A stretch of 64,000 nucleotides of DNA from Bacillus albus (GCF_001884185.1 NZ_MAOE01000119.1:1-64000), one strand, 5' to 3'. Counted from the first letter of the stretch, positions 34,432-45,183 are shown. A program made the numbers and translations. The notes: a model not told the origin generated them from the sequence alone.

Positions 34432-36798
34432 ATGGCTGAAGCATTAGTGAAAAAGAAACTGATGTTAGAAGGTTTAGATTGTGCGAACTGTGCAATGAAA
34501 ATTGAAAAAGGTGTTGGAAATATAGAAGGAGTAAATTCTTGCTCTGTAAATTTCGCGACAAAAACAATGATTTTAGAGACAGCACAAAATAAAGAAAGCG
34601 AAGTTGTTACAGAAGCAAAACAACTCGTTACAAAATTAGAACCGCACATTAAAGTACAAGAAGAAAAAAGCACAAAAGTAGCAAAAGAAGTGTTTATATT
34701 AGAAGGTTTAGATTGTGCAAACTGTGCGATGAAGATTGAAAATAAAGTGAAAGAAATGCCGACCGTTTCAGAAGCAACTGTTGATTTCGTATCAAAGAAA
34801 TTAAGAGTTGAAGTAGCGAATAAAAGAGAATTAGAAGCGACTGTAGCAAATATAACAAATGTCGTTCAAAAGTTAGAACCAGATGTGAAAGTTGTTCGTG
34901 AAGAAAAGGGTGGTCATGACCACGGGCATAGTCACGACCACGGTGAAGCAAATGTGAAAAAGATGATAGGACGATTAGTGGTCGGTGGAATTTTGACAGC
35001 AATTGCTGCACTAGCTGGCTTACCACAAATGATAACGATTCCGTTATTCGTTCTTGCGTATTTATTAATAGGTGGAGATATCGTTTGGAGAGCGGTAAGA
35101 AATATAACTCGTGGCCAAGTGTTCGATGAGAACTTCTTAATGGCAATTGCAACACTAGGAGCTTTTGCGATTCAGCAATATCCAGAAGCCGTTGCAGTAA
35201 TGTTATTCTACCAAGTAGGGGAACTATTCCAAAGTATTGCGGTAAACCGTTCTCGAAAATCAATTACTTCATTAATGGATATTCGTCCTGATTACGCGAA
35301 TGTAAAGGTTGGAAATGAAACGAAACAAGTATCACCAGAAGATGTACAGATCGGTGATTATATTATCGTAAAGCCAGGTGAGAAAGTACCGTTAGACGGA
35401 AAAGTAGTTGAAGGGACATCAATGGTAGATACTTCAGCATTGACTGGTGAATCTGTACCACGTGAAGTGGAAGTTGGAAATGATGTACTAAGTGGTTTTG
35501 TGAATCAAAATGGCGTATTAACGATTGAAGTTACAAAAGAATTTGGTGAATCAACTGTATCGAAAATTTTAGATTTAGTTCAAAATGCAAGTAGTAAAAA
35601 AGCACCAACAGAAAACTTTATTACGAAGTTCGCGCGTTACTATACTCCAGTTGTAGTTATTACCGCAGCGATTATGGCGTTCATTCCACCACTTATTTTA
35701 GAAGGAGCTACATTTGCAGATTGGATTTATAGAGCGTTAGTGTTCTTAGTAATCTCTTGTCCATGTGCGTTAGTTGTATCTATTCCTCTTGGATTCTTTG
35801 GAGGTATCGGTGGTGCATCTAAAAGTGGTGTATTAGTAAAAGGAAGTAACTATTTAGAAGCTTTAAATGATGTGAAATATATTGTTTTTGATAAAACAGG
35901 AACATTAACAAAAGGTGTCTTCAAAGTTACAAAAATGGAACCAAGCGAAGGCATTACAAATGAAGAATTATTAGAGTATGCAGCATTTGCTGAAGTGTAT
36001 TCTAACCATCCGATTGCACAATCAATTCGAAATGCATATGCAAAATCAATTGATGAAAAAATAATCGATGATTATAACGAAATTTCTGGTCATGGTACAG
36101 TCGTTAAAGTGCAAGGAAAAGAAATCTTTGCAGGTAATGCTAAATTAATGAGAAAAGAAAACATTACATTTAAGCAACCAGAAACAGTAGGTACATTAGT
36201 TCACGTTGCTGTAGATGGAAAATATGCAGGTTATATTGTTATCTCTGATGAGGTAAAAGAAGATTCAAAACAAGCAATTCAAAAGTTAAAAGAATTAGGT
36301 ATTAAGAAGACAGTCATGTTAACTGGTGACGCAAAACCAGTTGGTGAAGCTGTAGGTAAAGAATTAGGTTTAGATGAAGTTCACGCAGAACTATTACCGC
36401 AACAAAAAGTAGAAGAGATTGAAAAAATTGATGCGGCGAAGCATGGAAAAGAAAAAGTTGCTTTCGTTGGTGATGGTATTAATGACACACCGGTATTAGC
36501 AAGAGCAGATGTTGGTATTGCAATGGGTGGTTTAGGATCAGATGCAGCCATTGAAGCAGCAGATATCGTTATTATGACTGATGAGCCTTCAAAAATTGCA
36601 ACAGCTGTACACATTGCAAAACGTACACGACGCATTGTATGGCAAAATATCATCTTTGCATTAGGTGTAAAAGGGTTAGTTTTATTACTTGGTGCTTTCG
36701 GTATTGCAACAATGTGGGAAGCGGTCTTCTCAGATGTGGGTGTGACACTACTTGCAGTGTTAAATGCAATGCGTGTACTACGAGTGAAAGATTTATAA
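34432..36798 (+). CDS. cadA: Cd/Zn/Pb-transporting P1B-type ATPase
   Basis: A 788-residue efflux ATPase. It has two N-terminal heavy-metal domains, each with GLDCANCAMKIE (about residues 13-24 and 90-101), then a His-rich linker (GGHDHGHSHDHGE). Then come the transmembrane core with SCPCALV (CPC metal site), actuator TGES, phosphorylation site DKTGTLT, the SNHPIAQS of the nucleotide domain, and GDGINDTP. Exports Cd2+, Zn2+ or Pb2+ from the cytoplasm. The duplicated, nearly identical metal domain plus a His-rich loop is more than most CadA proteins have. Terminator follows. Confidence 0.95.
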   Translation: MAEALVKKKLMLEGLDCANCAMKIEKGVGNIEGVNSCSVNFATKTMILETAQNKESEVVTEAKQLVTKLEPHIKVQEEKSTKVAKEVFILEGLDCANCAMKIENKVKEMPTVSEATVDFVSKKLRVEVANKRELEATVANITNVVQKLEPDVKVVREEKGGHDHGHSHDHGEANVKKMIGRLVVGGILTAIAALAGLPQMITIPLFVLAYLLIGGDIVWRAVRNITRGQVFDENFLMAIATLGAFAIQQYPEAVAVMLFYQVGELFQSIAVNRSRKSITSLMDIRPDYANVKVGNETKQVSPEDVQIGDYIIVKPGEKVPLDGKVVEGTSMVDTSALTGESVPREVEVGNDVLSGFVNQNGVLTIEVTKEFGESTVSKILDLVQNASSKKAPTENFITKFARYYTPVVVITAAIMAFIPPLILEGATFADWIYRALVFLVISCPCALVVSIPLGFFGGIGGASKSGVLVKGSNYLEALNDVKYIVFDKTGTLTKGVFKVTKMEPSEGITNEELLEYAAFAEVYSNHPIAQSIRNAYAKSIDEKIIDDYNEISGHGTVVKVQGKEIFAGNAKLMRKENITFKQPETVGTLVHVAVDGKYAGYIVISDEVKEDSKQAIQKLKELGIKKTVMLTGDAKPVGEAVGKELGLDEVHAELLPQQKVEEIEKIDAAKHGKEKVAFVGDGINDTPVLARADVGIAMGGLGSDAAIEAADIVIMTDEPSKIATAVHIAKRTRRIVWQNIIFALGVKGLVLLLGAFGIATMWEAVFSDVGVTLLAVLNAMRVLRVKDL

Positions 36799-36831
36799 AA
36801 AAGAGGACGCAATCAGCGTCCTCTTTTTTAG
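36797..36831 (+). terminator. Terminator of cadCA
   Basis: AAAAAAGAGGACGC and GCGTCCTCTTTTTT with an AATCA loop. Confidence 0.92.
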
Positions 36832-36968
36832 GTTATTTTGTTGAAATTGACTCAATAAAATAATAGCAAATATTATTTTAGTAATAAATAACTTAATATT
36901 AAAATTTACAAATAAAAAATATTTGTCTTATTATGTTAATATATTTTTCATAAAGATATATATAGTAT

Positions 36969-37004
36969 GAAAAAAACAGAGAAGGAGGAGCCTCTCTGTT
37001 TTAT
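36969..37004 (-). terminator. Terminator of pncB
   Basis: AAAACAGAGA pairs with TCTCTGTTTT; a long T run follows on the minus strand. It overlaps the last codons of pncB. Confidence 0.75.
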
Positions 37005-38464
37005 TTTTGTATATTTTTTTCAACTTGTTCTCGAACAGTTTGAATGTAATTCATTTTATGATCCCAGCATTCTTGACTTAAATCGACAGGATACTCTTCG
37101 GGATTTAAAGTTCGCATATACTCTTCCCAAAATAGCGCGAGACTCTGTTCATTGTATTTTTGAATATCTAATATGTCTGGTAGTTCATATGTTCTTTCGC
37201 CGTTAACGAAAATGTCTTTATGCAGTTCGCGGGCTTCAAAGTTTGTTACAAATTTACTTATATACGTGTGAACAGGGTGAAACATTTTTAATCGTTCTTC
37301 TTTTCCTGGTTCTTCAGAATCTAATGCAATATAATCGCCTTCTGCATGATCATTAACTCGATTGATAATGCGATAAATTCGTTTCAGTCCTGGAGTCGTA
37401 ATTTTTTCAGGGTTAGATGAAATTTTAATTGTATCATTTAACTTTCCATCAGTATCTTCAATCGCAACTAGTTTATATACAGCCCCTAACGCAGGTTGTT
37501 CAAAGGACGTAATCAATTTTGTTCCAACGCCCCATACATCAATTTTTGCTCCTTGAGATTTCAAATGCATAATTGTGTATTCATCTAAATCGCTAGAAGC
37601 GATAATTTTTGTATTTGTAAACCCAGCTTCATCTAGTAGCATTCTTGCTTTTTTTGATAAATAAGCCATATCACCACTATCAAGGCGAATGCCATAAAAA
37701 TCGATACGATCTCCAAACTCTTTCGCGACGCGAATCGCATTTGGAACACCTGATTTTAAAGTGTCGTATGTATCAACGAGAAAGACGCATTTTTTATGAG
37801 TTTCAGCGTACTTTTTAAATGCGACATATTCATCGCGATATGCTTGAACGAAAGAGTGAGCGTGTGTGCCGGCTACGGGTATTCCGAAGCGCTTCCCAGC
37901 CCGTACGTTACTCGTAGATGAGAAACCACCAATAAAGGCAGCGCGTGTGCCCCAAAGAGCAGCATCAAACTCGTGGGCACGTCTTGTGCCGAATTCTAAA
38001 AGTTCATCGTTATTTGCAGCGTGCTTCATACGAGCTGCTTTTGTTGCAATTAATGTTTGGTAATTCACAATGTTTAACAGGGCAGTTTCAATAATTTGTG
38101 CTTCACCGAGCGGTGCATCCACACGTAATAAAGGCTCGTTATTAAATACAACTTCACCTTCTTGCATACTTCGAACTGTCCCAGTGAATTTCATATTTTT
38201 TAAATAATGAAGGAATTCTTCTTCAAATTGTAATTCTGCTAAATAAGAGATATCGCTTTCGGTAAAGCTGAAGTTTTCTATGTACTCTACAATCTTTTCA
38301 AGACCAGCAAAAACAGCATAACCGTTCTCGAATGGAAGCTTTCGAAAGTATAAATCAAACACCGAGCGGCGATTGTGAATACCATCTTTCCAATATGTAT
38401 AAGCCATATTAATTTGATATAAATCTGTATGTAAGGCATAGCTATCGTCTTTATAATAAGTCAT
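37001..38464 (-). CDS. pncB: Nicotinate phosphoribosyltransferase
   Basis: A 487-residue enzyme that makes nicotinate mononucleotide from nicotinate and PRPP (NAD salvage). Recognised by the N-terminal ALHTDLYQINMAYTYW, the FGTRRAHEF segment, GTHAHSFVQAY with the active-site His, and the phosphate-binding region near IIASSDLDEY. Length fits the Gram-positive form. ATG 38464 has a GGAGGTG site. Divergent from nprR across 200 bp. Confidence 0.95.
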   Translation of the reverse strand: MTYYKDDSYALHTDLYQINMAYTYWKDGIHNRRSVFDLYFRKLPFENGYAVFAGLEKIVEYIENFSFTESDISYLAELQFEEEFLHYLKNMKFTGTVRSMQEGEVVFNNEPLLRVDAPLGEAQIIETALLNIVNYQTLIATKAARMKHAANNDELLEFGTRRAHEFDAALWGTRAAFIGGFSSTSNVRAGKRFGIPVAGTHAHSFVQAYRDEYVAFKKYAETHKKCVFLVDTYDTLKSGVPNAIRVAKEFGDRIDFYGIRLDSGDMAYLSKKARMLLDEAGFTNTKIIASSDLDEYTIMHLKSQGAKIDVWGVGTKLITSFEQPALGAVYKLVAIEDTDGKLNDTIKISSNPEKITTPGLKRIYRIINRVNDHAEGDYIALDSEEPGKEERLKMFHPVHTYISKFVTNFEARELHKDIFVNGERTYELPDILDIQKYNEQSLALFWEEYMRTLNPEEYPVDLSQECWDHKMNYIQTVREQVEKNIQK

Positions 38465-38663
38465 CGCGAAAACACCTCCATAATTTGGTTATAGTATACC
38501 AATTTTTCATCGCTCGTAGCAAAGAATGGATATGAAAGTATAGTCAAGAGGGAAAAAAATGAAATATTGCATATTTTTTAGAAAATTAACATTTATCAAT
38601 TTATATTTCTCAAGATTTTATGTATTATTAGAGTAATGGGGGTAATGAGAATGGAGGAGGACA

Positions 38664-39935
38664 ATGCAACAAACATTAGAAAAAATAGGCAAACAAGTCT
38701 TTTATAAACGGCTACAGCAAAAAATGACACAAGAAGAATTATGTCAGGGCATTTGTTCTGTCTCATACTTAAGTAAAATCGAAAATGGAAAGATCGAAGC
38801 ATCAGAAGAGATTCTACAATTGCTCTGCGCAAGATTAGAAATTGCCGTGACGGATTTGAGAGATGTAGAAGAGGATGTGAAGGGGAAGCTGGATGAATGG
38901 TTAAATGCATTAGTTCATTTGGACAAGCCACAAGTAGAACGCATATATGAAGAGTTGCAAGGTGAAATGAAGCATGTTTTGGATTTTGAAATTATAAATT
39001 ATTATAAACTGCTGTATACGCGTTATTTAATTATGAAACGAGATTTTCCTGCTGTTGAAGAAGAATTAGAGAGATTAAAAAAGATGTACAAAAAGTATTC
39101 GCCATTCCAGAAATTATTATATACGTATAGTAAAGGTCTATATTATTTTTTACAGCATAAATATAAGAGGGCATTGGAATACTTGACTCGAACAGAAGTA
39201 ATGGCAAAGGAACAAGGTTATCACGAAAATGGAATATATTTCAATTTAGCTCTTGTTTATAATGAATTGGAAGTTGAACATATGACTTTACATTTTGCTA
39301 ATGTAGCAATGGAAGGATTCAAGAATGAATATAAGTTTCGTTATGTGATAAATTGCCAGTTACTTATTGCATTGAGTTATATACAAAAAAAACAATATAA
39401 TGAAGCGCTATCTATTTATAATAATATTTTGAGGGAAGCAAATTCTTTTGCCGATAAAGAAAACATAACAGCTATTGCTTTAAATAATTTAGGCTTCCTG
39501 TACTACAACTTAAAAGATTATGCAAAAGCTAAAGATTATTATTTGCAATGCTTAAAGTACAAGAAGGAAGAGGATTTAAATTATATTGATGCAGTGTATG
39601 AAATCGCTTTACAGTGTATTGAATTAAAAGAATTTGAAGAAGCGAAAGATTGGATTGATAAAGGGATAGATATCGCGAAGAGGGATGAAAAGTATAAAAG
39701 TATGCTATATATACTTTTAATGCTTAAGCATAAATACTTTGAAACTAAAGATGTTTATAAAAAGTTTTTAGAAGTTGAGGCAATCCCATTTTTTAGAGGT
39801 GAAGAGAATAAAAAAGAATTAAAAATGGTTTATTTAGAACTAGCAGGATACCACGAAGAATTATTAGAGTTTAGAGAAAGTAATAATTATTATAAATTAG
39901 CAATTAATTTATTAGAAGAAAAGGGAGGAAAATAG
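38664..39935 (+). CDS. nprR: Quorum-sensing regulator NprR (RRNPP family)
   Basis: A 423-residue regulator, the size known for NprR. An N-terminal Xre-type helix-turn-helix (about residues 8-62, MTQEELCQGICSVSYLSKIENGK) is followed by nine or so TPR-like helical hairpins (about 70-420; for example ALNNLGFLYYNLKDYAKAKDYY). NprR binds the imported NprX peptide; without it, NprR acts as a Spo0F-binding dimer, and with it, as a tetrameric activator of nprA and necrotrophism genes. The nprX peptide gene starts 2 bp after its stop and the neutral protease target lies 0.3 kb downstream, so identity is firm. ATG follows GGAGGAGG. Confidence 0.95.
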   Translation: MQQTLEKIGKQVFYKRLQQKMTQEELCQGICSVSYLSKIENGKIEASEEILQLLCARLEIAVTDLRDVEEDVKGKLDEWLNALVHLDKPQVERIYEELQGEMKHVLDFEIINYYKLLYTRYLIMKRDFPAVEEELERLKKMYKKYSPFQKLLYTYSKGLYYFLQHKYKRALEYLTRTEVMAKEQGYHENGIYFNLALVYNELEVEHMTLHFANVAMEGFKNEYKFRYVINCQLLIALSYIQKKQYNEALSIYNNILREANSFADKENITAIALNNLGFLYYNLKDYAKAKDYYLQCLKYKKEEDLNYIDAVYEIALQCIELKEFEEAKDWIDKGIDIAKRDEKYKSMLYILLMLKHKYFETKDVYKKFLEVEAIPFFRGEENKKELKMVYLELAGYHEELLEFRESNNYYKLAINLLEEKGGK

Positions 39936-39936
39936 T

Positions 39937-40065
39937 ATGAAAAAGAAAATAATTATTGGTGCTTTGGCTTTGGTAGCTGTATTGGTGGTATTGGAACCGC
40001 AATATGCTTGGACATCGGATATCTATGGTCAAGGAGAAAAAGTAGTTGAAGTGGTAAATTCTTAA
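39937..40065 (+). CDS. nprX: NprX signalling-peptide precursor
   Basis: A 42-residue pre-peptide with ATG 39937 one base after the nprR stop, using the GGGAGG within the end of nprR as ribosome site. It has a basic start (MKKK), a hydrophobic secretion segment (IIIGALALVAVLVVLE), then QYAWTSDIYGQGEKVVEVVNS split here as residues 22-42. The pheromone core aligned with the known SKPDIVG would be TSDIYG, so this strain carries a different pherotype. Too short for usual gene callers. A strong terminator follows. Confidence 0.9.
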   Translation: MKKKIIIGALALVAVLVVLEPQYAWTSDIYGQGEKVVEVVNS

Positions 40066-40066
40066 T

Positions 40067-40099
40067 AAAAACCCCTTTCCAATCGGAAAGGGGTTTTTC
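40067..40099 (+). terminator. Terminator of nprR-nprX
   Basis: AAAACCCCTTTCC and GGAAAGGGGTTTT with an AATC loop, then T. Confidence 0.93.
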
Positions 40100-41933
<1,834 letters not shown>

Positions 41934-41966
41934 GGATTTAAGGGAAGTTATTAATAAAATACTTCA

Positions 41967-42003
41967 AAAATAAAGAAGGAGCATAGGCTCCTTCTTTATT
42001 TTT
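41967..42003. terminator. Bidirectional terminator between nprA and the TVP38 gene
   Basis: AAATAAAGAAGGAGC and GCTCCTTCTTTATTT around ATAG; T-rich on both strands. Confidence 0.85.
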
Positions 42004-42547
42004 TTCTCCATTTTTTCCACAAATAATACAATCCGATACAACCTGCGCTTGTTACAATCCACTTTGCTTCGTTTGTACCGTTTATAACATGGTATGCAGA
42101 ATATACTTCAATTAATAAGGACGGTATTTTACCTATTGTACTGGCAATACTGAAGGATAGTAATGACATTTTGCCTAGAGCCGCAAATAAAGTCACGATA
42201 CTGGACGGAATGAAAGGAATGAGACGGAACGATAGGACGAGTAGAAAGGCCTCTCTACCTTCTACATAAAGTAGGCGTTCTACCTTTGGGTACTTATTTA
42301 CTTTGCTGTGAGTGAATTTCTGAAGGCCTATACGATAAATATAAAACGAGATAATAGCACCTAAGGCTTCACCTATGATCGAAATGATTGTGCCGTTTAC
42401 TACGCCAAAGAGCTGTATGTTAATAGCGGTCAAAAAAATACTAGGGATAACACCTAAAAGACTGATGATGATGTTAATTAAGATACTAAGTGGAATTGCG
42501 ATTGAATAATAGTCTGTTAAGAAGTTTTGAATTGTTTCAGCCATCAT
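41996..42547 (-). CDS. TVP38/TMEM64 (DedA-like) membrane protein
   Basis: A 183-residue protein with four to five membrane segments and the SNARE-assoc/DedA signature: FGVVNGTIISIIGEALGAIISFYIYRIG split between residues 48-75, and the conserved RLIPFIPSSIVTLFAALGKM around 112-131. Relatives act as lipid scramblases/flippases, for example for undecaprenyl phosphate, in the cell envelope. It lies downstream of an unusual symmetric element (42587-42618). Confidence 0.85.
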   Translation of the reverse strand: MMAETIQNFLTDYYSIAIPLSILINIIISLLGVIPSIFLTAINIQLFGVVNGTIISIIGEALGAIISFYIYRIGLQKFTHSKVNKYPKVERLLYVEGREAFLLVLSFRLIPFIPSSIVTLFAALGKMSLLSFSIASTIGKIPSLLIEVYSAYHVINGTNEAKWIVTSAGCIGLYYLWKKWRKK

Positions 42548-42917
42548 TTAAAATCCTTTATCTTTTTTTGCATTACACCATATTTTCATTATGTAGGCAA
42601 GTGTAAATTTACATAATGTAGAAAACGTTGATGAAACAACATATTTATACCTTATAAGGGTATTGGGTATATTGAAATGGGGGTATATTTTCATTTCTTG
42701 AAAAACACAAATAAAACCCGTTTATTAAAGGTTTTTATTTGTGTTTTAGGGGTGTTTTGGATTGGGAAATAATCCAAACAACATAGGGGTATATTTATGG
42801 AGATGTCAAAAATAGTGGTTTCATGAAAATTGGTAAGGAATTTAAAAAATGTGTATGTTTTTTCGGTGTGAAATTGACTTTTAGTGGAGTTACGATAATA
42901 ATCATGAAAGAGGTGAT
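42548..42917. other. 370-bp region rich in inverted repeats before the RNase A-like lipoprotein
   Basis: In order: CATTATGTA (42587-42595) with its complement TACATAATG (42610-42618) enclosing the palindrome GTAAATTTAC; two copies of GGGGTATATTT (42680 and 42786); a long hairpin (42702-42747) with AAACACAAATAAA pairing to TTTATTTGTGTTT; a smaller one (42751-42780) with GTTTTGGATT and AATCCAAAC. Finally a likely promoter TTGACT-N17-AATAAT (42874-42902). No gene is evident. Confidence 0.6.
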
Positions 42918-43439
42918 ATGATGAAACGAATAAGTAGTCTTTTCTTGAGTAGTTTATTAGCACTAATGCTGATCTTAAGTGGATGTGTAGGAAAAGAACA
43001 AAAAACAGAGAAACAAACAGGGAATCAATCGACATCAGTAGAAAAAATTAGTGATAATATTTTAGATGAAATGGAAGGGCCGCCTAAAAATGGTCATACG
43101 ATTGAAAGACATGTAGGCAAATCAGAAGAGGATTTGAAGAATCGCTTGAAGACAGATAAAGTATCAGCGGCAAGTACATACTATGATAAGGAAACAGCAA
43201 CGAAAGCTGTAAAAGATAGTTTGAAGCAGCATGATAAGGAAATTCAAGATTGGTTAAAAAATTCTAAAGAGGCACGTCTCGTATTAAATACAACGCATTC
43301 ATTCCCGGTTGGAAAAACGGTAATAAAGAAAAATATGAATGTAAAAGACAAGTTAGTAAAAACTGTTACGGTTTTAGCGAGAGATAAGTCAGGAGATTTA
43401 GGATATAAGATTATTACTTCTTATCCAGCTGACAAATAA
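42918..43439 (+). CDS. Lipoprotein with bacterial RNase A-like (CdiA-CT type) toxin domain
   Basis: A 173-residue protein. Residues 1-22 are a lipoprotein signal with lipobox LSGC (Cys 23), then a polar linker to about residue 55. The rest has the pattern of the bacterial CdiA-CT RNase A domain: NGHTIERHVGKSEEDLKNRL (58-77), SAASTYYDKETA (83-94), helix with IQDWL (109-113), and a closing GYKIITSYP (162-170). His 60 or His 65 would be the catalytic His; a Thr/Tyr pair near the end matches known active-site positions. The gene after it is a good immunity candidate. A lipid-anchored RNase is unusual, as these domains normally ride on CDI, T6SS or LXG carriers. Confidence 0.72.
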   Translation: MMKRISSLFLSSLLALMLILSGCVGKEQKTEKQTGNQSTSVEKISDNILDEMEGPPKNGHTIERHVGKSEEDLKNRLKTDKVSAASTYYDKETATKAVKDSLKQHDKEIQDWLKNSKEARLVLNTTHSFPVGKTVIKKNMNVKDKLVKTVTVLARDKSGDLGYKIITSYPADK

Positions 43440-43454
43440 GAAGGGGGAGTACAT

Positions 43455-43727
43455 ATGTATACGACATTACAATACTTTCTTAAATCGTACTGTACGTTAA
43501 GTGTCCATGAGGATGAAATAGTAGGCGTGATGGAAGAGTTTATAGAGCAAGAAGACGAAGAAATTGTTTTGAAATTACGCGATGAATTATTATATATGAA
43601 GAAAAAGGATGCTTGGGAAGAGGCGTGCGTATTAGCTGCGAAGCAAGGGAATCGTATGTGGTCGTTAGAAGAAACGAAAGATCATCTTGCAACCTTTTTA
43701 TTATTATTGCAAAAGAAAAAGGCGTGA
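43455..43727 (+). CDS. Candidate immunity protein for the RNase A-like lipoprotein
   Basis: A 90-residue acidic cytosolic protein starting 15 bp after the toxin-like gene with a strong AAGGGGGAG site. It looks all-helical (LQYFLKSYCTL, DEIVGVMEEFIEQEDEE, LRDELLYMKKK). It resembles the small CdiI-type immunity proteins that begin with a LxxFLxxY helix and an acidic second helix. Its acidity suits blocking a basic RNase. The pairing and order (toxin then immunity, one terminator after both) support the role. No homology can be proved by eye. Confidence 0.6.
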   Translation: MYTTLQYFLKSYCTLSVHEDEIVGVMEEFIEQEDEEIVLKLRDELLYMKKKDAWEEACVLAAKQGNRMWSLEETKDHLATFLLLLQKKKA

Positions 43728-43750
43728 GTAAATCACGCCTTTTTTGTTTT
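43714..43750 (+). terminator. Terminator of the RNase A-like/immunity pair
   Basis: AAAAAGGCGTGA and TCACGCCTTTTTT with a GTAAA loop; the stop codon lies in it. Confidence 0.9.
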
Positions 43751-43775
43751 TGAAATTTATCCGTTCGCTAGTGTC

Positions 43776-45038
43776 TTATTGTTTTGGAGCGCTTTTATAT
43801 ACGCTTTTTGAAATTTGTCCATTAGATATTACTTCACCGTTTTGTGTTACCTTTTTATATGTAACTGCTGTTATTTTATCGTTAGTTCTACTAATTACTT
43901 GAGAAGAAACTTCAACATTTTTACCAGTATTTGTACCGAAAATGCGTGTAGTAATACTGCCTCCATTTGAAAATGCTTGAATATAAATATGATTGCCTGT
44001 ATTGTTTTTAAATTTTAAATCTGGACCATAATCTGCCACTGCTGCATCTTGCCCAAGCGGTAAGTAATTTACAGGCATAGAATGATTGCTTCGAGAAACA
44101 ATTCCTAAATCCGCTCTTAAAGCAGCGCTATATAAAGTACTACTAACTTGGCAAACACCTCCGCCTGCACTTTGTATCACTTTACCCTGTGAAAATACTG
44201 CTGCGGATTTATAACCATGTGCAGCATCCGTTACGCCAACGCGGCCATTAAAACTAAATGTTTCATCAGGTGCGACAATAACTCCACTTAAAGTATTAGC
44301 TGACTTATTTACGTTAAAGGATTGATTCCCATTACGACCAGCCATTGGAGTAGAGTATTCAGCAATTACTTCTTTAATCCCCATTTTCTGTATATCCTCT
44401 GTAGAACGTTCAGGTTTTAATAGTGTAACTGGTAATGTAACGTCAGGTGTGCCAGAAGTAATGGCCTGTTTCGTTAAATCAGTTAACTTTGCTTTATCGA
44501 TTTTTTCTCCATTTTGACTTTGGCTAATATTTACTGTAGTGCCTTCAATACTTAATTCAGCATTAACAGGATTTTTTAATGTTTCATTATATTTATCCTT
44601 CATAAAGCTTTCATAAGCAGTTGTATTTAATTGAGGTGTTAATTTGTAGTCACGTTTTAATTCACCGTTTTCCGCTTGCTTCCGCATTTTGTAACGATTC
44701 ATTGCGTTTCCTTCTTGTTCTTTAAAGATTTTGTCGATAAGGTCTTTTTCTTTATAATTTATCCCTAAATCTTTCCATGTGTACGTTTGTTTATCATTTT
44801 GTGATATATAGGTAAGTGATTTTTGATCTAATTCAGTTACCTTTTGATTAATAATGGCTTGAATATCTTGTTTATTTTTTCCGTCGAGAGAAATACCTTC
44901 AAATGTAGTATTTGGTAGTGCAGTAGTATCTAACTGATTATTTAGTTTGGATACATATTGATATCCACCAACACCGCCTACACAAAGTAATATGCCTCCA
45001 GCAATTGCAGAACCGATCAGTATTTTACTTAGCTTCAT
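43776..45038 (-). CDS. VanW-family cell-envelope protein
   Basis: A 420-residue protein with one N-terminal membrane helix (about residues 7-28), two PG_binding_4-like segments (about 90-225), a VanW domain (about 240-370; LSGVIVAPDETFSFNGRVG, GGGVCQVSSTLYSAALRADL) and a G5-like tail. VanW occurs in vancomycin-resistance clusters and in many Firmicutes; its biochemical action is unknown, though peptidoglycan contact is likely. ATG 45038 follows GGGGGG-AAA. The promoter carries the same TTACA-N4-TGTAA repeat as the micropeptide genes. Confidence 0.88.
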   Translation of the reverse strand: MKLSKILIGSAIAGGILLCVGGVGGYQYVSKLNNQLDTTALPNTTFEGISLDGKNKQDIQAIINQKVTELDQKSLTYISQNDKQTYTWKDLGINYKEKDLIDKIFKEQEGNAMNRYKMRKQAENGELKRDYKLTPQLNTTAYESFMKDKYNETLKNPVNAELSIEGTTVNISQSQNGEKIDKAKLTDLTKQAITSGTPDVTLPVTLLKPERSTEDIQKMGIKEVIAEYSTPMAGRNGNQSFNVNKSANTLSGVIVAPDETFSFNGRVGVTDAAHGYKSAAVFSQGKVIQSAGGGVCQVSSTLYSAALRADLGIVSRSNHSMPVNYLPLGQDAAVADYGPDLKFKNNTGNHIYIQAFSNGGSITTRIFGTNTGKNVEVSSQVISRTNDKITAVTYKKVTQNGEVISNGQISKSVYKSAPKQ

Positions 45039-45122
45039 TTATTTCCCCCCAGAAATTTTCGTATAAATATATGTATTACATTTTTTGTATAAAAATGATG
45101 AAAATAACATTATGTACGTACT

Positions 45123-45183
45123 AGTATACTATTATTTCCACTATGTGTGTAATGTTTTTATAAAAAATGTTACACTGTTGTAA
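45123..45183 (-). promoter_or_regulatory. VanW promoter with TTACA-N4-TGTAA box
   Basis: On the minus strand TTACAACAGTGTAA (45170-45183) differs by one base from the box of the micropeptide genes. TATACT follows at 45123-45128, 42 bp away rather than 45. Confidence 0.5.
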
